Shown here: positions 21,775 through 32,600 of the stretch, in pieces | Numbering within the stretch: position 1 is the stretch's first letter | How the letters are laid out: each line of letters begins with the position of its first letter | From: Enoplolaimus lenunculus | Taxonomy: Eukaryota > Nematoda > Enoplea > Enoplida > Thoracostomopsidae | Length of the DNA: 64,000 bases | Assembly (NCBI GenBank): GCA_030248215.1 | Contig: JASANG010001603.1 | Location: 1 to 64,000, forward strand | Direction of reading: 5' to 3' | The notes under the pieces: model-generated | What the model was told of the DNA's origin: nothing | Database searches by the model: none | The model's input: the letters and a program-made list of their open reading frames with translations, nothing else | Program-made: the position numbers and the translations under genes

Positions 21775-22712
21775 AATGTCACGCACACGTTACCATACGT
21801 GCAATCGGCACACAAAATTTCCACTCCCAAAAGAAATTCAATAGCTTGTCCGGCTTATGTTTTGTCGAAACCCTTCATTTTCCAACAGTATCACCGCCAT
21901 TCGCGGACATCGTAGAGTTTCACGGAAACTCTATGCGGACAAAACTGTTTTGCAGTGACACTGTCTAGAACATTGAAATGTCTGAAAAACAGTGTAGTGG
22001 ACAATATTTTTATATCATAGACACATACGGACACCTTAGCGGGAAAATTCAAATTTTAGCGGGAAATTCAAATTTAGGTAGGAAAATTCAAATTTTGGCG
22101 GCAAATTCAAATTTAGGCGGGAAAATTCAAATTTTGGCGGCAAATTCAAATTTAGGCGGGAAAATTCAAATTTTGGCGGCAAATTCAAATTTTGGCGAGA
22201 AAATTCGAATTTTAGCGCAAAATTCAAATTTTGGCGGCAAAATTCAAATTTTGGCGGAAAATTCAAATTTTGGCGGTAAAATTCAAATTTTGGCGGGAAT
22301 TTCAAATTTTGGCGGAAAAATTCAAATTTTGGCGGGAAATACAAATTTTGGCGGGAAAATTCAAATTTTGGCGCGAAATTCAAATTTTGGCGGGCAATGT
22401 TGGCGAACTTGCAAAAAGCAACGAAATTACGCAGTAAATAAATTCCCTTATTTAACGCTTTCCGGGGACACCTTTTAGACTGTAACGACAATGTCCGACA
22501 ATCCACGCAACTCTATATGTCATATTAACGTAATGCGCAAACAGTATATATACAATATGTCCGTCAATGCAATAATCTATGCGGACATTTTTTTGTTAGA
22601 GATAAAGTTTCCGCACACTGTTACGCAATAACAGTATAGCTAGCCTTTTTAAAACAGTATAGGGGGACGATGGATGTGCCGAGTGCACGTATGGTAACGT
22701 GTGAGCGACATA
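21775..22712. mobile_element. TIR element carrying an E2F-motif minisatellite
   Basis: Long inverted ends are visible: CACACGTTACCATACGTGCA near 21784-21803 and TGCACGTATGGTAACGTGTG near 22684-22703, about 40 bp each with few mismatches. Between them are short hairpins (AGAGTTTC/GAAACTCT near 21914) and the array at 22040-22400. No transposase is encoded. I do not recognise the superfamily. Confidence 0.7.
22040..22400 (+). repeat. E2F-consensus-like minisatellite
   Basis: About 20 tandem units of 17-19 bp read TTCAAATTTTGGCGGGAAAA with small changes. Most contain TTTTGGCGGGAA or TTTTGGCGCGAA, the known E2F consensus TTTSSCGC plus its AT-rich flank. Because the period is close to 18 bp, both strands stay open for about 150 codons; those frames are artefacts. 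Confidence 0.8.
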
Positions 22713-22869
22713 ATTTTGCACGTTTTAAGACATTAAAATTTTAAATTATGATGGAATTATGCAGGAATGTAGTTGCATATTTTAAGTCAGGTTTGACCAC
22801 AGAATTTTTATTCCTCAGTTCCTGCTGCTTTAATGGTGAAACAATGCAAATTAATCTAAATTTTTTTAG

Positions 22870-23028
22870 CATTTCGGATATCCGGCAAATATACTGACAT
22901 CCGCATACCAGGGTATTACCGGATTATCGTTTCCGGTAACAATCGGTGTCCGTTTTCGTTTCCCCTTCCATTATCGAAAAAACAGAAATTCTGTTATTTT
23001 TACCTTCAAATTAGTTTTAAGTCACGTA
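22870..23028. repeat. CCGG satellite fragment attached to family T MITE
   Basis: GGATATCCGGCAAATATACT through ACAATCGGTGTCCGTTTTCG is a diverged 70-bp CCGG satellite unit. The same fragment, joined to the same MITE, recurs at 33164-33260 and 62240-62335. Confidence 0.6.
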
Positions 23029-23329
23029 CTGTAGTGACCCGAATAAGAGGGAGGGGGGTTCCCATTTTGAGTAACAATCAACAGGAGTCAGTATCCCTAA
23101 TAAGAGTCCATAAGCGGATAGAGTCTCTAAACCCTAAGTAGAGTCCATAAATGTCAATTATTCATAATCGTAGAGCATAAATGACTCCAGGACCAAATAA
23201 TTTGAGTTCGAAACTTTAAAGCGTACTTAAGTTTTGAAAGTAACATTCCAAAGTAAAACCTTGCATTATCGCTCAAGTTCTTGATGCAAGACAAAAGACG
23301 TTTAATTCAACGGATAGTTGCACTACCGG

Positions 23330-23387
<58 letters not shown>

Positions 23388-23505
23388 AGTAAGGAAGGGT
23401 GCCGGAGCGTGGGTTGAAAATAAATAACAGTCCGTAACCGAATAACAGGGGGTACCCTCTGGAGAGGCCAAATAAATATCAGACCCCCTTGTATTCGGGT
23501 CGCTG
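23029..23505. mobile_element. MITE, family T
   Basis: The left end CTGTAGTGACCCGAATAAGA is preceded by TA; the right end TATTCGGGTCGCTG is slightly changed. A pure TA run (23328-23384) has expanded inside it. It lies 71 bp past the TTC39C stop. Confidence 0.8.
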
Positions 23506-23576
23506 AAAATATTGCAACCACGTTTACTCCTGTAATATTAAAGTTTATTGCCATAAATAAGTATACATTTGAGTAT

Positions 23577-23663
23577 TTAACTGTCACAATCAACATAAAG
23601 GGTCATCGCCGAATGTATACGCATACTGAGACGATTTTCAAAATCATAACCTTTAAATTTATC
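23577..23663 (-). CDS. TTC39C: TTC39C exon 18 (last)
   Basis: Acceptor TTGGTTACAG|GAT; it encodes DKFKGYDFENRLSMRIHSAM and eight more residues to TAA at 23577. The GYDFENRL...RIH motif is the conserved C-terminus of TTC39C. Confidence 0.85.
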   Translation of the reverse strand, partial: DKFKGYDFENRLSMRIHSAMTLYVDCDS

Positions 23664-26600
23664 CTGTAACCAAAATAAATTCGTTAAAAAACTGTGCAAC
23701 GACCCCGTATTACCCCATTTTTACAGTAACCTTCCTTAAAACACTGGACCAATGTAAAGAACAGGGGCGGAACAGTATTATAAGCACATTCCTAAGCCTA
23801 AACCTAAGCCTAAGCCTAAGCGTAAAGATGAGTTTATTCCTAAGCCTAAGCCTAACCCTAATCCAAAGCCTAAGCGTAAAAATGAGTTTATTCCTAAGCC
23901 TAAGCCTAACCCTAATCCAAAGCCTAAGCGTAAAAATGAGTTTATTCCTAAGCGTCTCAGCCTAAGGCTAAGCCTAAACCAAGCAAAAAATTAGCCAAAA
24001 AGCTTACTCTATTACAGTCCACAGAAAAACGTTCCGCCCCTGATCTTTACATGAACCAAACACTGTAACAAACCCTATAACGAGGCGTTTTAGGTTAAAA
24101 ATATTCATTTTTCAGGCAAACTCTCATTCAAAAGACGCTTATCCTAACAAATTAAGAGCATGATTGTAAGCTATACCTTTAATTTACTTGTCGGACTCGG
24201 TTAAATGTTTCACTGCAATGGATTGCATTTTAAATGTTAAAAAAAGAATGTTTATTTGGTCAACAAAACAAAGTAAAAAACAAAAACAATGAAATAAAGA
24301 TATAAATTCTAGGAATACTTACCCTTGCTTGAATTAATAACAGTTTTCCTTTATATCTCGTCTAAAATTGTCAACAAATACTGAACTCAGACAGACATTT
24401 ATGTTTTCAACATTTAAACAAGCACCTATGAATTACCATTAGCAATACAATTTTCACGGCTTAGATTTGAATTAATATTGGTAAATCTACGTTTCGAATC
24501 CTCAAATAGCTGGAGATATAAGTGGGTGAAAATTTTTTTTACCCGGCTCGCGCTTTACCTGCGGAAATTTTATTTTCTAACCTGTGGGTATACTTGTAGA
24601 CAGGGTGCGACCGGATATGAATTGACCGGATACCGGATCCGGATCCGGATATTGAATTTTTTACCGCAACAGGAACCGGATACCGGATATTGTACGTATA
24701 TGTTAAAATAATTTATTTTTTCGTTGTATTTTTAGCGTGCTTAAGGTTTTCGTCTGTTATAATTCATAATTACTACTGATAAACGGAACTATTTTAATGC
24801 AAAAGTGGGTTTAACTCTCGCTCGCGTAGACATGTTAAAAGTAGCTGAAAATTATCAAAACTTGAACATCTTGACATGCCAAAGAAATGTAATGGCAGCA
24901 AGAAGTTAAAGACGCTCACTTGTAAAAAGCTGTTTTATGATATTCGGCACCACAACCGTAAATATCCGGTAGGTTTATACCGGATACCGGAACCGGATAC
25001 GGATATCAGTTTGTGACGGATAACAAACCGGAGCCGGATATCCGGTCGCTCCCTGCTTGTAGATGATTGAAAAACAAATAACAGTCCGGACCGAACAGGG
25101 AAGCAGATTCCTCTGGAGATGCGAAATAAATATCAGTTTACCAACTGTTATTCGAGTCACTACAGGATGTAACTGGTCATATTTTGTGTACAAAAGAATG
25201 TAACCCGTGAGTGTTGCATTTATAGCCGACCCTACCCTCATTTCTGGGGGGAGGGGCAATATACAATCCTTGAAACCCATGAATATGTAGTGTTATTAGC
25301 GACTAATTCCCCCCAAAAATACGGTGGGTATGCGGAAAACGTAACACGCGTTTGTATTACCGAAAATTTTGCCAAGAGGCAAAACTTATCTAAAGAGTAA
25401 TTAGCGATTCTTGCTTTTAGGTATTTAAATATGGAACCACGGAAGCTTCAAATTAAAAAAATGTCATACAACTGAAAAATTGAATAAAATTCAATGGACA
25501 AATTCGGATTCGATGGATCACACGATACAACACCCACCCTTATTACAAACTGATGTGTTACAGCTACTGAGGGTAATTGGATTCCGGCTTCATCATCCCT
25601 CAGACTAAAAAGTTACTTGGTGTACGCATGAAATTGTGACTTTAGCGTCGTTAATTAAAAATTTCATTAAAGTTCATTGCAAAGATGGATTTCAGCCAAT
25701 GTCTAGAAATTTAAAACAGGGGGTCAAAGTCAATTCGTTGCCCCCAGCGCAACGAATTCGTTCCAAGTGTACGCAACGCGCAAAAGTGTTAGCACATGCA
25801 TCAAAATCTGTATGCATATTTTCTAGTTATAGAACAATACCGTCTATGTGCTATGAAACTATTAAAAACAAAGTATGCTGGAAACCTGCCCAAAATACGT
25901 ATGTGGAGAACTCCATGCAGCTATACAAAGTATGACAGAAATTTAGACAAACATTAAAAATATCTCAAATTATAAACAATATACAAACTTACCGATGTGT
26001 CTTGAATTAGCAAATATCCGAGTTCATACGTTGCAAATGCTTTAATATGTTTATTGTCTGATTTTGAATCATGAATCGCAATGCATTCTTCCAAACACTG
26101 AAATCAAATACAACCAGTCGTAGTGGGACTACATTTGTTGAACAAAGCTCGAACACACGTAAGCAATTAAGGAAATATGCAAATTAGTTATTAGCTAACT
26201 ATTCATTTATCGGTTTTGGAGGTTTGTAAGCAATTTCCTCAGATTCCTCGCACGCAAAAACCCTTCAGCCACCCTAATAATTATTGGAATAATTTAAATA
26301 GTCCTAATTTTGTCTCGTCAATTAAGCAAATATGCAAAATATCTATTAGCTAACTATTCGATAATCGCCTTTAAACGTTTGTAGACAATTTATTCAGATT
26401 CCTCGCACCCGAAAACCCATTATTGCTGAAATTAGATTGCTTGTAACCCTAATAATTAGTGAAACATTGTAAACACGCCTAATTTAGACTTATCAAGTAT
26501 GCTTATATGCAAATTTTCTATTAGCTAACTACTCAATTATTGGTTTTAGACGTTTGTAAACAATTTATTCAGATTCCTCGCACCTAAAAACCTTTTAGTG

Positions 26601-29600
26601 CTGAAATTATATTGCTTTTAACCATAATAATTAGTGAAATATTGTAAAAAGTCCTAATTTAGGCTTATAAACTATGCTAATATGCAAATTATCTATTAGC
26701 TAGCTGCTCAAGTATCGGTTTCGGAGGTTGTAAACAGTCTAAGTAGATTCCTCGCACCCAAAAACCCTTTAATGCTAAAATTAGATTGCTTCTAACTGTA
26801 ATAATTAGTGAAATATAGTGGAAAGTCCTAATTTAGGCTTAATTAATTATGCAAATTAGCCTGTAGCTAATAAACTGCTTAAAATTTTCTAACCCCAATG
26901 CGAGGTTAACATCCTAGGATAGCTTAGGTTTTCAAAAAACCTACGTAAACATAAAAATAAGCTTAAATCCTTTTTTTTTTAGTTTTAAATAAGTTTTTAT
27001 TTATTTTTTATGAGTGTTTTTAAATGTTTTTTTGATGTTTATTCGCCAAGTCGTTTATCCAAGCTACCCTGAGCCTAAATCTTTGGCATAGGCTCATGCT
27101 CAGGCTTAGGTTTTCGAAAACCTACGTAAACATAAAAATAAGCTTAAATCTTTACCAAAGCCTTTGCCTATAAAGCTTACCTGTGAGACATAGCCTAAGC
27201 CGGAGTGTTGACTTTAAATGTAATAATTTGAAACTTACCTGAACGGCAATTTCGTTTCGTTTCAACTGAGCAAACAAGACACCTTCGATTAGACATTTGA
27301 GAGCTCTAAATTCACTATTTTCGATACGATTGCATTCTGAAACGACATATTCACACGCATACCAGCGCATGTTACTTTAAGGGACGTCCAAGTATCTGGT
27401 GGGTCTATAAAAGAGTAGGTTCAGGTTCAAGATTACATTTTTTGCTTTGGCTTAGGCTTAGGCTTAGACTTAGAAACACATTTTTGCAACGCTTAGGCTT
27501 AGGCTTAGGTTTAGGCTTAGGAACACATTTTTGTAACGCTTAGGCTTAGGCTTAGGAATACGCTTAACATACTGCTACGCCGCTAAAAGTAACATCGACT
27601 CGCCGACCTATAGAAATGCTTGGCTTTAATAAGCTGAGCTTAAAGCACATATACTCAAATGCGTATAGCATCCATCACCGGTACAATAGACTTCTGCAAT
27701 TGCGAAACACAGAAATTGGCACAAAAGTTGCAAATATAAAATGCGAAAAACTACGCCCAAACTACGAATCTGTTCCATTCATAAAGGTCAAAATCTACAA
27801 AAACCTGACACCAACTGGTGATCGGTGCTACACACATTTGTTAACAATCTCAGCCGCAATGAGTTTTGCAATGTTGAATAATTTCAAACAAAATTTCGCA
27901 AACACAATCGTAAATTAAACCAAGGTTAAAGGCGTAGTGGCGTATAAAGCATACTCCTAAGCTTAATTCTCAGTGTAAGCTAGGTCAAAAACCAAGTCTA
28001 AGCTTAGTCTACAGTGTACGCTTACTCTATTTAGAGCCCTACGGAAAAAACGGAAAACGAACCGCCACAAAAAGTAACATGGGTCGCCAAACGGCCAGGG
28101 AATTAAAGCACAATATATATATTGCCGAGTCCATCTTCGGAGATGGAAGCCAAATTAATGACTCCAGTACGTTGAGTACCTCCAAGCAATTGACCAATCG
28201 AATCGTCACAACATGACGAAAACGCTCGCCATAAATACATCACTTCAAGAATGCAAACAATCCATATTTCTCGCAATTTTGTCGAATCAAAATCGTTACA
28301 TACGTTACTGTGCAATGATTGGTTATTATTACAGTTATCAGACGATGATTGGTTACATTTATCGAACGATGATTGGTTATTATTGCATTTATCAGACGAT
28401 GATTGGTTATTATTGCATTTATCAGACGATGATTGGTTATTATTGCATTTATCAGAATGATTCTCGCCAAATTGAAGCATCATTTTCGCCTGTAAAAACA
28501 TATTTGTAGAAAACTGAATTTTAATTTGAATAAAGCTGAAACGACCATCATATGTAAAATTTGTATATATAAATATCGGTATATGTTTACGACGCGGATT
28601 GCGCTATATTCGACGTCCGGCGCCGTCCGTCACCGTACGTCACCCGTACGGCGCCGTCCATCATCCATACGGCGTATCGTTAGCTGGTAATGGATGCTAT
28701 ATGCAGTTGAGAATATATCACCAGGCGCTTAACCTTAAAGCTACGTGAAACGTTTTCCAACAATCCGTGACTGGCGTGTGAAAATTGCCTACACAATGTG
28801 AACGCAAGTTATTGTGGACGCAATGGCGGATCCATTGGGGGCACCCCGGCCGTGGCCCTCCCCCCAACAGCATCTCGACAAACATTATATAGCAATTTTA
28901 TGGCAATAGTTCTGGGTTTGTGTGTGGGTGAAAAAATTAGTTTATTACCTGTGAAATTTTGCCCCCCCCCCATTTTGAAATCCTGGATCCTCCACTGTGT
29001 GGACGATGCATAAGTTGAACAAAAAACGATCGCTGTACCCGTTTGATAACAAAAGCTTCAATTGGATTTGACTTTTTACGAATTGCTTTCAAACCCGCTT
29101 CGAGTTGCGAGAGTCCGTCGCAGTGGCGAAAAGATGCACCAAGACATACTAAAAATGAAATAATTCACTAAAAGTTATATTCAGCTTCAATCATAGTTAC
29201 AAGGGCCAATGTTAGTTTCAGGGGCGTAACAGTAGGTTAAGTGTATTCCTAAGCCTAAGCCTAAGCCTAAGCAAAAAAGTGGTCCTAAGCCTAAGCCTAA
29301 GCAAAAAAGTAGTCCTAAGCCTAAGCCTAAGCAAAAAAGCGGTCCTAAGCCTAAGTCTAAGCCTAAGCAAAAAAGTGGACCTAAGCCTAAGCCTAAGCCT
29401 AAGCGAAAAAAATGTAATCTGGAATCTAAACCTACTCTTTTATGAACCAACCAGAAACCTGGACGCCCGAGAAAGTAACATAGGCCGTTACACGTTTGCG
29501 ATGTACAAAATCTCCACAAGAAATGAGAGCACCCGAACACTTTAGCGTCAACCATTTAAACTCAATCAATGATAGTAAACTCTACAGGCCAGTAGCCAGC

Positions 29601-32600
29601 CTAATCTGCGACTGCTAGGCGGGTGACAACCACTTTTACACGGGTGTGCAATTAACAACGATAATCGGGGCTAAAAAATTTTCTCGGGGGGGAGCAAAAT
29701 TTTTCTAGGGGCAACTGAGCCATTTCAAAACGCCCCCACGGCTGTCAACCTGAAGATACAGCATTCATTTTAATACTTCCGAGTTCAACTCTTGGTTCGG
29801 AATTGGATTTGAGATCAAATTAAAAATATGTATGCCAAAAAATGGACATTGTAATATTAACGTTTCGTTGTGTGAAAACAAAATTTTTGCATGCAGATTG
29901 TTGTGCATTCGCTAATTTTTGCGCATTGCTGCAAATCCGTCTAACTATCTAACATTTAACGTGTAATTCTGTCTGTCAAACCACTTACGAGCACACATAT
30001 AGTGATAGTATCCAGGAGCCCAACGTGAAGATTGCTTCAACCTGTAACCGAAATATGAGAATTATAGACAAAAAACCAAATGTTAAATGAATAAAAACCT
30101 ATATTTTTGGAAATTTGAAAGAAAAAAGTTTGGAAATTATTAATACCAGACCAGACTAAACATAGTACAACAGTAGTATTAAACTAACTTTCCAGATACA
30201 CTAAACTAAGTGGTAGATTTATGCTTAAACTCATTTAAAATCTTACATATTTTTAATTTAACTAAAATTAATGAATTCATAGAATACACATGCGCTACAC
30301 TTGTTACTTAAACTAAAAATAAGTTTAACTTAATCTCATCTTAAACTTAAAAAATATGTTAGTCTAAGTTAAACATACAATTGTAGCTTAGTTCAGTTTT
30401 ACTTAAATTAATACTCATATTTTGTCAAGCTATGATTTAAGTTTAAGTTTTTAGAAATTAGTACATAAATTATGGACAAATAATTAGCATAACAACAATT
30501 AATAACCTACTCATTAAAACACTTGAAAGCTTGATCCCAATTCAAACGTAAAACAAAACACCAACCTGAAAGTAAAACAATTCATGCATTAAACACCAAT
30601 TGCAATTCTATAACGCATATTCCGCAATAACTTGCGTACTGTAGGGACCCGATAAGGGGGGTAATAAGAGGGGTCCCCGTTTTCAGTCCCAATCAATAGG
30701 AGTCCGGGCCCATGTTACGCTGAGGGCCGTCCCACTGTCCCGGGACAGTGGGACAGTGGGACAGCGGGACAGTAGGACAGCGGGACTGTCCTACTAACCC
30801 ATTGTCCCGCTGTCCTACCGTCCAACTGTCCCGCTGTCCTACTGTCCTACTGTCCCGCTGTCCTACAGTCCCGCTGTCCCACTGTCCCGCTGTCCTACTG
30901 TCCCGCTGTCCTACTGTCCCGCTGTCCTACTGTCCTGCTTTCCCACTGTCCCGCTGTCCCACTGTCCCGCTGTCCCACTGTCCCGCTGTCCCGTTGTCCC
31001 GCTATCCTACTGTCCCGCTGTCCCACTGTCCCGCTGTCCTGCTGTCCCACTTGTCCCGCTGCCCTGCTGTCCACACTGTCCCGCTGTAATACTGTCCGAC
31101 TGTCCTACGGTCCCGCTGTCCCGCTGTCCTACTGTCCCGCTGTCCTACTGTCCCGCTGTCCTACTGTCCCACTTGTCCCGCTGTCCCACTGTCCCGCTGT
31201 CCTGCTGTCCCACTGTCCCCGCTGTCGTACTGTCGCTCTGTCCATCTGTCCCGCTGTCCTACTGTCCCGCTGTCCTACTGTCCCACTTGTCCCGCTGTCC
31301 CACTTGTACCGATGTCCCAATTGTCCCGCTGTCCTACTGTCCTGCTGTCCTAGTGTCCCGCTGTCCTACTGTCCCGCTGTCCTACTGTCCCGCTGTCCCA
31401 GTGTCCCCGCTGTCCTACTGTCCCGCTGTCCTACTGTCCCGCTGTCCGCCTGTCCTGCTGTCCCGCTGTCCTACTGTCCCGCTGTCCTACTGTCCTACTG
31501 TCCCACTGTCCCACTGTCCCGCTGTCCTACTGTCCCACTGTCCCGCTGTCCTACTGTCCCACTGTCCCACTGTCCTGCTGTCCCACTGTCCCGCTGTCCT
31601 ACTGTCCCGCTGTCCTACTGTCCCGCTGTCCCACTGTCCCGCTGTCCCACTGTCCCGCTGTCCGACTGTCCCGCTGTCCTACTGTCCCGCTGTCCTACTG
31701 TCCCGCTGTCCTTCTGTCCCGCTGTCCTACTGTCCCGCTGTCCCACTGTCCTGCTGTCCTACTGTTGCCGCTGTCCTACTGTCCCGCTGTCCAACTGTCC
31801 TGCTGTCCCACTGTCCCGCTGTCCTACTGTCCCGCTGTCCTACTGTCCCGCTGCCCTGCTGTCCCCGCTGTCCTCCTGTCCTGCTGTCCTACTGTCCCGC
31901 TGTCCCGCTGTCCTACTGTCGTGCTGTCCCACTGTCCCACTGTCCTGCTGACTGTCCCGCTGTCCTACTGTCCCGCTGTCCCACTGTCCCGGTCCCGCTG
32001 TCCAACTGTCCCACTGTCGAGCTGTCCTATTTTCCCCCACTCCTCTGTCCCGCTGTCCTACTGTCCCCGCTGTCGTACTGTCCCGCTGTCCTACTGTCCC
32101 GCTGTCCCACTGTACCGCTGTCCTGCTGTCCCGCTGTCCCACTGTCCCGCTGTCCCACTGTCCCTCTGTCCTGCTGTCCCACTGTCCCGCTGTCCTACTG
32201 TCCCGCTGTCCTACTGTTCCGATGTCCTACTGTCCTGCTGTCCCGATGTCCCGCTGTCCGACTGTCCCGCTGTCCTACTGTCCCGCTGTCCCACTGTCCC
32301 ACTGTCATGCTGTCCCACTGTCCCGCTGTCCTACTGTCCCGCTGTCCCGCTGTCCTACTGTCCTCCTGTCCTACTGTCCCGCTGTCCCACTGTCCCGCTG
32401 TCCTACTGTCCCGCTGTTCCCGCTGTCCCGCTGTTCCTCTGTCCCACTGTTCTCCCCGCTGTCCACTGTCCCACTGTCCCACTGTCCCGCTGTCCCACTG
32501 TTCCGCTGTCCTACTGTCCCGCTGTCCTACTGTCCCTACTGTCCCACTGTCCTACTGTCCCGCTGTCCTACTGTCATGCTGTCCTACTGTCCCACTGTCC

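Noticed and set aside
21978-22506. Overlapping 150-residue frames on both strands (KIQILAGNSNLG type)
   Set aside because: The 18-bp minisatellite keeps both strands open; repetitive peptides with no family.
28313-28455. CRISPR-like array of 30-bp direct repeats
   Set aside because: There are no spacers, the host is an animal, and the repeats lie in frame within a TTC39C exon.
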